NCBI GenBank assembly: GCA_028023455.1
Contig: JAQFVV010000018.1
Coordinates: forward strand, 3,871,800 to 3,935,799
DNA: 64,000 nt
Reading direction: 5' to 3'
Source: Epiperipatus broadwayi
Taxonomy: Eukaryota; Onychophora; Udeonychophora; Euonychophora; Peripatidae
Part shown: positions 53,382 through 64,000 of the stretch, one piece after another
Layout: the number at the start of each line of letters is the position of its first letter
How positions within the stretch are numbered: the first letter of the stretch is position 1
Program-made: the position numbers and the translations under genes
The notes under the pieces: generated by a model
What the model saw: the letters and a program-made list of their open reading frames with translations, nothing else
Told to the model about the DNA's origin: nothing
Database searches by the model: none

Positions 53382-53772
53382 TACATTTTTCACATGTATG
53401 TGGTTATATATATTGGTTGTATGAGATAGATTGGATAGCTGAAGAGAGCTTGAAATTTTGGGCTCAAATCCTTTACAAATATATGTCTATATATATATAT
53501 TGTACAATTATCATTGTTATTTTTTTAATGAAGTAACTAAATATTAATTTTTTTTTTATATAAGAAAATAATTTATTAATAAACTCTATAAATATAATAT
53601 GACAATGAATACCAGATTTATATCTTTAAATTGGAATCTGGATGCGTAAACAATCTAATTGTATGCAAATATTATAATAACCGTTTCTGTTCATACATTG
53701 CAACTTTAAAAGAGTCACACTGGTGACAAAAAGATCTACTTAGGAACGCAGTTTTCATTTTTATACTCATAA

Positions 53773-53901
53773 TAAATTTTGATTGGTTTTTTTTTTTTTT
53801 TCATATTTCAAATGCGTTGACCGGGAAGCGAACATAGGCCAGCTGCTTGGAAGGCAGCTATGCTAACCACTAGGCCACCGACGCTTGACTAAATTTTGAT
53901 T
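53773..53901 (-). mobile_element. tRNA-Gly-derived SINE with 12-bp target duplication
   Basis: The flanks are TAAATTTTGATT at 53773-53784 and again at 53890-53901. Between them, read on the minus strand, are a 5-base lead GTCAA, a 71-nt tRNA-Gly-like body, a short linker (TTTGAAATATG) and an A-rich tail of about 16 A. Perfect duplication and intact tail mark a recent retroposition. Related copies are at 34.6 and 43.5 kb, all on the minus strand. Confidence 0.9.
53814..53884 (-). pseudogene. tRNA-Gly (UCC)-like head of the SINE
   Basis: The 71-nt body has a 7-base acceptor pair GCGTCGG/TCAACGC-like end, box A TGGCCTAGTGGTTAGCA, anticodon stem AGCTGC/GCAGCT around loop CTTCCAA with anticodon TCC (genomic 53849-53851), and box B GTTCGCTTCCC. 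The T-arm stem is mispaired, so it would not make a normal tRNA. It is therefore a SINE promoter region rather than a working tRNA gene. Confidence 0.8.
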
Positions 53902-54501
53902 ATAATTTAAAGATATAAATCTCACAAAGTTTGTATTTATTATATTTATAAGAGATGTTGAATTTATTGTATATTATTTGGCAATTAAGCTTTTTAAATT
54001 TAAAAATTATCAAATAGAAGATCGTCCAATAATTAAACACTAGAAATGACAGATTGACCTCCCATCCAGGAATCTTTACATCTAGAATTTTTTATTCTAC
54101 TGTGCTTTTTTTTGCTCAGAGAAAGTGACTAGGAAAGCGTACATGTTTAATTGGAAGTTTAATATTTGTTTATTTAGAATTAACATATATATATATTAAA
54201 TGTAGGGTTTTTCAACATTATGTGTAATTTTCCATTTATTGACTATTTAAGCAAATGCTGTTTGGCATAGTAATCTAATAAGTACAAAAGTCCCAAAAGT
54301 ATGTTATCAAGTTTGGTTAAAAAATTGGGAATTACATATATATAAACCAAGTACACCAATTACAAAATAAATAAAATTTAGAAAAATTTACTTTAGCTAA
54401 TCATTTAATTTTGAATTGGTATACTTGGTTTATTATAATGATTAGTTTAGCTTTTGACAATTGATATAATTTTTAACTGAAATATACATATATATTTTGG
54501 A

Positions 54502-54515
54502 TTTTTTACATACAG
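54502..54515 (+). promoter_or_regulatory. 3' splice acceptor of the tetraspan exon
   Basis: TTTTTTACATACAG immediately before the codon-biased stretch. An in-frame ATG at 54497 lies in the intron and is not taken as a start. Confidence 0.65.
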
Positions 54516-54772
54516 GTGTCTGTGTGCTTGTGTGCATTGAAGTTCTAGTTAACTCGGTCAACTATGAAAGCAGTTACCTACACGCCCGCCACCCTAGGAA
54601 TGCCAAACATCAATATGGCTTCTCATTCGTGCTAGCCTGGATAACATTTGTGTCATTCCTAGTTGCAGGCGTAACATTTCTTGCATGTTCCCGTAAACGC
54701 AAGGCAGACAAGGCATTCAGCGATGAAGATGCACCAGTGGAGGACGAACCTATGCGCTTGGGACGTTTATAA
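54516..54772 (+). CDS. Terminal exon of a claudin/PMP22-like tetraspan membrane protein
   Basis: A 3' splice site TTTTTTACATACAG ends at 54515 after a T-rich tract; the exon enters in phase with GT as the last two bases of a codon and runs 85 codons to TAA 54770-54772. Codon use and GC content differ sharply from the flanks (GCC, CGC, GAC, CTA), unlike chance ORFs here. The encoded end has part of one hydrophobic segment (VCVLVCIEVLV), a short extracellular stretch, then a clear membrane helix (FVLAWITFVSFLVAGVTFLA) and a basic CSRKRK stop-transfer followed by an acidic tail. The GFS-LAWI-F pattern with a following cytoplasmic tail resembles the fourth helix of claudin/PMP22/EMP-type proteins, known for cell-contact or membrane-organising roles. 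The exact family member is not identified; upstream exons are outside or unrecognised. Confidence 0.7.
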
Positions 54773-57540
54773 ATATATTTGTTATATATAATTATTTATA
54801 TAAATTGCCTAAGATTTATATATATGCTGTTTTCTCTTTTTTTTATTATTGTAATGACTCAAAAATATTATAGGTTTTTTTATTATTGATAAAATGAAAT
54901 TTTATATTTTAAATGAACAGGTTTATTTATATGCATGAGTTGCTACATCTATGCATATACTTTATATATACATACAGAAACACTACACATATGCATATGT
55001 AAAAACGTGTAATCATGTAACAATCATGTGTATATATATTTGTATATGCATCGCTAATTTTATATTTCAATCAAGTCATTACAAATAGGCATTTCGAACA
55101 TTCTTTTTGTAACATATCTATAATTTTATAATTATACAAAATAAGATATTAATTTTGAAATGAAATATCTTTACAATAAGATTCTATGCATTCAATAGCC
55201 TAATTATATTTGGGTTTTTGTATTACCTTTTTTGTATTAAAAAACTAATAACAATTGCAATCACTGTTAAGAAACCAAATCATTTACTTTATTTTTTAAT
55301 ATTCTTCATATATATATAAACATTAAATTAAACATAGTTCAAGATATATATTAAATAATGAGAGTAAATCATCCTACTTCGGCAAACGTACTCTGAATAT
55401 TGAACAAAGGATCAAGAATAAAACAAACCTCTTATTCTTAGAGACCTGATGTTTATAAACATACCTTTGTCAATATTTTTGGTGTTGTATATATTGTAAA
55501 CATTTCACTATTTTTCATTTTATTCACAGAGGAACAAAATAAAAAAAGACATTATTCAGCATGTTAGCAAAATGTAGAGGTTAAGTTATTAAGGGTTTTT
55601 TTTTTTTTTTTGATTTACCGTCTAGCTAGTTTAACTATGAGTTAGTCATCTGATAAAACTTATAAGGTTTCCTGAAAATCATCTGCCAACTAAAATAAAA
55701 TGCAATGCAGATGATATATTTATTAACATTTTTGTACTAGATCCAGAAATGTTTGCAAAATAATAAATCTTCATTTATGACTCGTAATATATAAATATTT
55801 TATAATGCAAAAAATTAGCCTGATTTATGAAAAATTATTTTGCCAAGTGGAAATTAACTATGAATCAAATTTATAATTAACCAAGAATTTACTTACAGAA
55901 AATTTTCTTTTTGTCAAAATTGACACCAAACTAATCATAAGTTTTAATTTAAAAAAAGAGCGAGAAAAAGACAAGTTCTATTTATGTAAGATTAATCTTT
56001 AATCATAAATAATGATCGACGCCAAATAATAGATAAAACAGATTTCGGATTAGTTTTTGTTTCTATTTACTTTAACTTAGGCATCATCATTATCACCTTG
56101 GATAGGCTCAATATTATATTTGTGTAATACCTTTATCTATCAATCAAAAGAGTATTAAGCAAATAGAAATTATCTCTTTAATTTCGTTCTGATTTGACTG
56201 TTATCTTGAATCTTTTATGTAATGCCAATTCTTAAAAGTTTTAGTTTCATCATTCATTCTATACTTGTAGTCAATCAACTATGAAAAAATATATATTTAG
56301 AAGAGACTTCTAAAAGTTGGCGTTGTAAATAAAAGACAAAGATGCCAGTCAAATCAGAACAGACAAAACAAAAGAGACAATAGACAAACAATTATATTTG
56401 TCTACAGTAGTTGATTTTACTTAGCACTCATTTGCTACTACAAAACTAATTTACACACCTATATTTATATGTTTTAATTCCTTCCACATTTACTTTCAGA
56501 CTGGATTACAACTTTAATCACATTTTGTAGCAACCGAGTTAATAAAAAAAACCATTTTCACTTTGATGATATAAATTTTTATAAAATATTATTAAATTTA
56601 CATAATAACCAATAAAGTAAAAAAATATTATCTTGAAATTATAATATAAAAAATAAGAGAATGTAATACATGTGCACACTTATATATGCATACAACTTTT
56701 AGATACATCTGACTTTTCAAAATGTATGTTCTCATTCTTAAATACTTTTAAGAATAATTAAATATAATGTGTGTAGCTTATTTCAAAACTACAGTATACA
56801 TTGATAATATGAACTTTGCTATTTTTTTCACCCTATCTATAATTATTTATTCAAAACTTGAGTAATCAATGAACATTAAATAGGATTGGCTTTTAGCTGA
56901 GCCCTATTTCTAATTGTTTAAAACAAAAACCAGTAACCACTTTGAAAATATAAAATCATAAGAATATTACTACATTCTATAGATTATCCAAACTTATAGT
57001 TGATAAATCGTTAGAAGGGTGAGAAAAACTATTATTGGAAATGTATATGTAAAATAAATATATGAATTCTTATATTTAATATTTAAGATATTAAAATAAA
57101 AGTACATGTTAATATAAATATTTTATAAGTAAATAGGAAATAAAATCTAGTAGTGTAAATGAGTTTTATTTATTTATGTTATTGAAATTATTTCAATATA
57201 TTGTTATAAAATAACAAGAAATATAAACCATTATATTGCATAAACTGATCAAAATTATGCACCCACATGTTATATTTTCTTAATACAAAAGAAGCCTATT
57301 TTGACTACCTTTGATTTTCCTCTTTGATGTAACATATATAATGTTTTTGAGATTAATTCATTGCAACTGTTTATTTTAAATTTAGTTGAATAGTTCCACA
57401 GCTTCATCAAATCACAAACATTAAAGTTAATATAATACCATATTAACCTTCTTCTCCTTTATATATATCAGGAGGATTGTCTACAATGTTTTTGTAAAAG
57501 GCTTGAATTTATTTAATCAATCAGAAATTTATTGTTAAAT
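54773..57540. other. Probable 3' UTR and unassigned AT-rich DNA
   Basis: The tetraspan 3' UTR should begin at 54773. AATAAA occurs at 55417-55422, but such hexamers are common in this composition, so the polyadenylation site is not determined. No other gene seen. Confidence 0.4.
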
Positions 57541-57558
57541 GTTTTTACACCTGATTTG

Positions 57559-57589
<31 letters not shown>

Positions 57590-57618
57590 TTGTATATATA
57601 TATATATATATATATATC
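57559..57618. repeat. Paired (AT)n tracts
   Basis: Two (TA)n runs separated by AAAATTTG; similar short runs occur at about 57655-57668. Confidence 0.9.
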
Positions 57619-58349
57619 AAAAACATTATATGTAAATATTTAATACTATAAATTATATATATATATATTATAGAGCAATTAAAAAAAGAACAATATTATT
57701 GTATATTTCAAAACCATACTCACATAATAAAAATAATGATTTTATTTATTTAATTTTTTTATTATTCACCTTTAATATAGGTTCATTTAAATATATTTTT
57801 ATCAAATAATATAATGCAGATAAATGTATATAGGATTGAATAATGTTTTATATTAACTACAATAAAATGTGTTTATAACACTTTCAGATACCAAATTTTA
57901 TAATGGTGTACAAATATATAAAATTAATTAAACAATTTTCTTAAGACCCAATTGAGATATCAAATTGTATTAGTATAAAGTGTCTATAAAATAATGATTA
58001 ACTAAATATAAGTCATAAAAGTTCAAATAATGCTGAAAGCCAATTTATATCAGTTTAAAATAAAATAAATATATTATATTATTCAATTTGTGTTTAATAG
58101 AACATTTGTTTAATTTTTATTAATTATTTATTCGCTGTAACTGATAAAATGTAACTGATGAAATGTTACAATAATACAATAAATTATTAAAATATGTAGG
58201 TTTTATTTAATATTTGGATAACTAATATTTAATATGCAATTAAATTATATAGAGGCTCTTGAAGCTGATATTAAAATACAGTGTAATAAATAGACAATAA
58301 ATAATCTAATAAATATAATAAATAAAAATTATATATATATATATATATC
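57619..58349. other. Unassigned AT-rich DNA
   Basis: Nothing recognised. Confidence 0.4.
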
Positions 58350-58423
58350 TTGAAATATTAAACTATTTCGTGGATATATATATATATATATATATATATC
58401 CACGAAATAGTTTAATATTTCAA
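58350..58423. repeat. Perfect palindrome around (AT)n
   Basis: TTGAAATATTAAACTATTTC plus GTGGATATA on the left is exactly inverted on the right (to 58423). Confidence 0.95.
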
Positions 58424-60893
58424 CCAGAAGACAAGACTGATTTTCATCAGAAATAAATAAATATATACAGTAAAATTGTGATATTCAAAAATTACAGATT
58501 TGATAAAAGATTACAAATTCAACAAAAAAAAAAACTGATTGGTCACCAAATCTTTCACAGGATATTAAACCAACCAATGACAAATTAATTACAATGTATA
58601 CTTAAAACAAACAAACAAACAAATAAAAACACTACATTTTGTACTAATCAAACTAATTACAAAAATAGTCTGTGTTCATATTAATTTTTGCTTAAAAGCT
58701 AAAATACTTATACATATAAATCAAAAACCAAAGCTAGTGCAAAGTACAATGATTATTAATAGTAATTATTTATCTATTTACTAATTAAACACTAATAAAA
58801 CTTTCATATAAAAAAAACTTTTGCATAAAAAAATCTTATATAAGAAAACTCCCACATATAAAAACTTTATATAGAAAAAAATTTTAACAAAAAATTATAA
58901 CAAATTTTTTTTTCTACGAGACTAGATAACTTAAAGATGTAATGGTCCCTGTGTTTAAATTCATTATGTTATTTAATTATGAATTAGTTTTGTTTTATTT
59001 ATTGCATATATTGTATAAATTTTTTATCTATGTATCTAGTAGATATCGCAAATGATACACTAATAAACGAGAAATAAAATATTATCTTTGCATAAACATT
59101 TATAAATAAATATTTAAAATATATGAACATAACTAAATATTTTTAGTTGGTTTTCTTGGTTTTTTTTTTTACAATTACAAATATAAAACTATTAATTTAA
59201 GTACAAAATTATGACAACATCAAAGTATATTAAAATATATAATCATAAAAATAATTCATAAATTCTTATATCTAAGATCTATTGTTCTTTACATATATAA
59301 TGAAAACAAACAAATATACCATAAGATTTTAAATAAAAATAAAATTAATATTAGGAATATATTTAAATTTTGTTTTCTAAAGAAATTTATATTTTCTTTT
59401 TGGATAGTTTATATATTTAGGTATTATCAAGAAACATCAGCATTTTAAAGTAAGTGAATAAATAATGAAAGCATAGAATGTGTTTAATTTATCTAAGAAT
59501 GTTCCTCAACTAAAAAGCATATTTATTAATAATACACATCAACATAACAACAATATTTGCAGAAACATAATATGATTAAAGTTTATAAGTTCTTAGAGAG
59601 TTTATTATCATTACATTCTATGATGCTTTTTATGATATAATGATATCTTAAACAAGCCTGGTATTTGAAGTCCAATTACATCTCAATTATAATATTTCAA
59701 ATAAAAACTTTAATCCATCTGAATAAAGTTATATTTAAATAAAATATTCCATAGTAAAATATAAAGATTTTAATAATTTTCTATTTTTATATTAATATTA
59801 AGTTTGTTAATGATTAGATATGCTATAATAAACATTGTCATAGCATTAAAAATTTAATCCATAATAAATTCCATGTTGTACCAATTATGTTACTTTCTTA
59901 ATAATATACACTGCATCACTGACATTCTTCCGTAAATTAACATATTTCTGTGGAACTGTAAATGCATTATACCATGAGAAGATTTATTATAGGTTATTAG
60001 CTGACCTCTCAAAAGATAGACATCTTTTGAAGCGAACATTTTTGTTTATAGTAAAATCCAATTATTAATAATTTATGGAATGCATTCATTTATCTTATTG
60101 AAACATATATTAAGAGAATATCGAATATAAGATCAGGGCAATATATATTTTTTCCTGATAACAACACATTAAGTCACTATCTTAAATATTGTTCCTATTG
60201 TTTCACTCAAATTTAGCACGTGGTTCTTGCATCTATTATGGTCAGTTAAATTTCATTCAGTAAAAAGGTTTTTGAAATATACCAGCATTTGTGAAAAAAA
60301 AACTTTTTTAACTTTATAATAAAAATGTTTTAAAAATATAATACTAAAGTAAATCTGAAAATTAAAATAAAATTTAATTTTATAATTTAAATAAAATATA
60401 AATATTCTTTGTATATTTTTTTATTTAATACAAAATATCTTATATTTTAAAATATCTTTTGATATGATTATATATAAATATTTTAAATGTGTATGATTTA
60501 ATATTATTTTAATTGTTTAAATATAAAACACATATATATGCATTTGCATATTAAATAATTAACTATTTTGTTTATTTATGTTCATATATTATTTGTTAAA
60601 TGTATCCAATAAATAAAATATTAGTAAATGAAACTATTAATACATAATTCAATCTATAAAATTGTTATAATAATAAAATATTAATTTTATTATGACATAC
60701 AATTTGATATACTCTCTGCTAAAAATTAAAATTTAAAAGTACAAATATTAACTTATATGATCAATCACTATTTATTAATAAGGTTAATTATTATTCTTTT
60801 TAAATCAATTGAAAAAAAAAATAACTCAACAAAGTTTCTTCTTTAGGAATGCAATGATTTCTGTTTAAAATCTGAACCAATATATATATATAT
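58424..60893. other. Unassigned AT-rich DNA
   Basis: Nothing recognised on either strand. Confidence 0.4.
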
Positions 60894-61114
60894 ATGTTAT
60901 ACTTAATGTTTTCACGGTTATATGATGTAGATAAATTATAAGTTTTTGGGATATACCGTGTCTTATTTTCCATTGAGCACCGATATTTTGACGGAATAGC
61001 AACCGCCATTTTTCAAAAAGTTAACCTTGAAAATAGCGGTTGCTATTCCATCGAAATATCGGTGCTCAATGGAAAATAAGACACGGTATATCCCAAAAAC
61101 TTATAATTTATCTA
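60894..61114. repeat. Palindrome of two inverted Penelope 3' ends
   Basis: 60894-61012 matches 28417-28540, the 3' UTR of the Penelope copy at 28.5 kb, in the same orientation with few differences; 61030-61114 is the reverse complement of 60929-61012. The 3' ends point outward, and (AT)n lies on both sides. The 69-codon minus ORF here is not a gene. Confidence 0.85.
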
Positions 61115-62158
61115 TATATATATTGCTTAGAAGGATAATAAAACAGTGTTAAAAGAAACAATTTTGCATCAAGAAATACAATATTTGTTGTTGTATATTT
61201 TTTATATTTATTTAAATGCATAATAGTTAAAACACAGTACATACTGCATACAATATAGTCTATAGATGCGTATTCATAGCTGTTTGCTTTTATTTATTAT
61301 GCAATATCTAAAAATATTAATTTGTCATTTAACTCAATAAACTTTGTATGTTGTAAATCATATAAGTTCTAGCTTAATAAGTATTTATTATAATTTGAAA
61401 TTTATTTTATTAGATATATTTCCATTGCATAAATAATCTTAAATATAGGTAATAATAATGGAAACACTTTCTGAAGAAATGCATCTTTTTCCTACTAATA
61501 ATTAAGATGACATCATATTATAATTATTTATTTTTACTATTGGCACACTATTGTTCTAACGAATATATATTAACCATGAATTCAGGTTTACCAGATAGCA
61601 AGATGGTTTGTCTATCAAATAACTATTTCAAAAATTTTTAAACCTGATTGTGACTTTAAAAATATATAATTCAAAAAAGTAATTTAATTTTAATTTAAAT
61701 ATAATTTAATATGTGTACTTTATTAATTATAGTTATTTATTATAAATATGCTTCAACAAATTTAATATTTGTAGTACAAAATTTGTACAATGTTTTTATT
61801 AAAATCTAAATTTTATCTAATAGATATTTATATGTTGCAAATAAAGATATGTTCAAAGTTTGTTTAATTATTAAATATAAATTTTTGTATTTAGTAGATT
61901 TTAATAACAAATCAATTAATATTCTGATTTTTTTAAATTTGTATTTTAAATACATAATTATTTAAACAACTGTAATTTTTTATCCATCATTTTTAATAAA
62001 TTTCATCTCCTACAAAAGTACTTCTAATTTTTAAAAGAATATATTCTAAATATTTCTGATATTAGAAATAATTAGTTGTCTTTTTATTTAACAAATTAAA
62101 TAAAGATTTAAAAAATATGAAAAGTAGTAGCTAAATAATGAAGTGCTATTTAATTTCT
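61115..62158. other. Unassigned AT-rich DNA
   Basis: Nothing recognised. Confidence 0.4.
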
Positions 62159-62459
62159 ATTTATACAATTTATCCACTACTTTGAACATTTATTTAGCAA
62201 AAACATTTTATTGATCTATAGTCATGCATAATCTTACATTTTGACTGTCCTGTAGTATTCTTCAGAGCTATGATATAATGAACAATATAAAATAAAAGAC
62301 ATAATTATATAGTTATGTATTTTATTTTATATTGTTCATTATATCAGAGCTCTGAAGAAGACTGCAGGACAATCGAAACATAAGATTGTGCATACATATA
62401 GTTCAATAAACGGTTTTTGCTAAAAAGTGTTCAAAGTAGTGGATAAATTGTATTTATAT
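62159..62459. repeat. Long palindrome whose arms carry hammerhead-like cores
   Basis: Left arm about 62159-62303 and right arm about 62308-62459 are imperfect reverse complements. The right arm has CTGAAGA (62352-62358), one extra A, a 5-base stem GACTG (62360-62364) facing CAATC (62370-62374, one mismatch) around CAGGA, then GAAAC (62375-62379), and further on TTCAATAAACGG. The left arm has the same elements on the minus strand with its own differences. CTGAAGA-stem-GAAAC followed by AATAAA is typical of Penelope-type tails. The extra A and missing stem III argue against activity. Confidence 0.7.
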
Positions 62460-64000
62460 AAGATATTACAGCAAAATAAAGGAAGTGGGGAATTTGGTAA
62501 TTTCTATTTATTGACATTTTTATTCAATGTACATTAAATTTCTCAAAAGCATACTTCTTATATTTTCTATACAAATGACATAAAATAACAAAATAAAAAG
62601 TTATTGTAGAGATTTTTCCTCTAAAATATAAACAAAAAACCAGTGAGCTTACAGAAAGAAAAATAATTTATTTATTTGTTGTTTTTTTTTTTTTTGTAAA
62701 AGTAATTCTAAAATAAGGACATTTAACTGTAGTTTTATTTATAACTGGCATTTAAATCAACATTAATTAAATGTCATTATGAATGGTACTTTAAGCTTTC
62801 AGGATAACCATAACATCACATAGTAATGTAGTCAATGTTTGTAAACATCCTAAACTGAGCTATTTAAAAAGATTGTAATCTGCTTAGCTCTATGGCAATA
62901 AATATTTATTTTGCTACCTAACTAATAATCAAAAACATCATTTTTGAACAAAACATACAAATCTGACAAAACTATATGAAAATACATTACATTTTACTAT
63001 TTTTAATAATTCAAAAACTAAGCATATACCAGTTATTAACTATGTGTGCATTAGAATGTTAGACATATACATATATTATGTCTTCCTTAGTGATGAACAA
63101 TTTGCAAAAGAAAAATACCATTTTAACTTCCATTTTTTAAATATTAAATACATAAAGTGATATTATTAAAAACTATTTTTTTAATTCATTATCTTATGGT
63201 TTCTTGACACAGATTGTAATTTTATATATATACTTATAATTATATTACATTATCAAACTATTTAATTATTAAACTTTGTTCAGATAAAATACAGTTTTAT
63301 ATTGCTTTATAATAAAAAATAATAACTATCAATAAAAATTAGTATTATTGTTTATTTTAAAAATTTTCACTGAAAAATAAAATCAGATTCGAAACAAATT
63401 AACGAATATATATTTATTTTCTATATTTCCTCTACGGTTGTGAGCATCAACTGCCTTGTGTTTTTCAAGTTATAATTTTTTAATATTTGCATTACAAAAA
63501 GTGTGTATGTAAATATAAGCAATGTATTTTTTGCTTGAATCATTCTAGCATTTTGTTTAACTAGCATTGAATTTTCATTACAATTGTCTTTTATTTTATT
63601 TTATTTTTCATTTTATTTTATATTATAAACATTTCTAGGATTAGAAAATACTGCCTCCTAGCGAATAGATTTGCAGTTTTTAATTATAAAACTTGGAACA
63701 TAAAAATATTCTATTATAGTCTTCGTGCTACCAGGTTGATTATTAATGCTGAATGAAATTTTGTGATTCAATATGTTACTGGCCTAAAAAATATATTTTT
63801 ATCATTAAAATAAAATTTAAAAATATATTTGGAATTATTTATTCTAATTATTAATAAAAAAGGAAATGTAAAAAATATTCTACAACTGGTACAAAATAAA
63901 TGCGTGCAAATAAATGCAATTAAGATAAAGTCGTGTATATATATATAGTTAAACATAAAAATATATAATTTTATCAATTCGCATTTTTAATTAATTAAGA
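62460..64000. other. Unassigned AT-rich DNA
   Basis: Only short domain-free ORFs (for example 63768-63977, minus). Nothing else recognised. Confidence 0.4.

Noticed and set aside
53814-53884. Functional tRNA-Gly gene
   Set aside because: T-arm does not pair, and target duplications plus poly-A tail show a retroposed SINE.
60800-61009. Minus ORF starting MAVAIPSKYRC
   Set aside because: It reads through a Penelope 3' UTR shared with the copy at 28.5 kb; non-coding there.

Overview
The window is a very AT-rich, gene-poor stretch of animal nuclear DNA. It has long (AT)n and (TAA)n microsatellites, decayed retroelements with eukaryotic hallmarks (RTE-type LINEs, Penelope-like elements, tRNA-derived SINEs with poly-A tails, an LTR retrotransposon) and one spliced-looking terminal exon. 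The organism cannot be named from sequence alone. The exon encodes a claudin/PMP22-like tetraspan C-terminus, so a metazoan is certain enough; an arthropod or similar invertebrate is only a guess.

Layout. 1-8330: a large LTR retrotransposon whose 5' LTR is cut by the window edge. The two LTRs match with a constant 6707-bp offset and about a dozen substitutions. The interior has a tRNA-Lys-type primer-binding site at 1627, a long leader with compound microsatellites, one gag-like coiled-coil ORF, its broken continuation, and a polypurine-like tract at about 5859. No pol is visible, so it looks like a non-autonomous element. The end of its LTR carries a serial array of LTR-end-plus-PBS-like modules. 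8.4-24 kb: mostly unassigned AT-rich DNA with a Penelope relic (11.4-12.4 kb), foldback repeats, a strand-skewed tract (16.4-18.5 kb) and a suspicious homopolymer tract (20.7-21.4 kb). 24.1-27.1 kb: a nearly complete but broken RTE LINE. 27.5-34.8 kb: a hAT-like end, a Penelope GIY-YIG relic on the minus strand, two long palindromes, a second RTE relic and a SINE. 34.8-50.9 kb: microsatellites, a third RTE relic, a second SINE and little else. 50.9-54 kb: a Penelope RT relic, then a well-formed type I hammerhead ribozyme motif at 53321-53381 and a tRNA-Gly-derived SINE with a clean 12-bp target duplication. 54516-54772: the only convincing host coding sequence. 54.8-64 kb: AT-rich DNA with three palindromes, at least one of them made of inverted Penelope 3' ends and one carrying hammerhead-like cores.

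How the parts relate. Penelope relics, inverted Penelope 3' ends and hammerhead motifs occur together, as expected because Penelope-like elements are known to carry hammerhead ribozymes. The SINEs depend on a LINE for movement; which one is not shown here. The DNA left of 54515 could be intron or intergenic DNA upstream of the tetraspan exon; no other exon of that gene was recognised.
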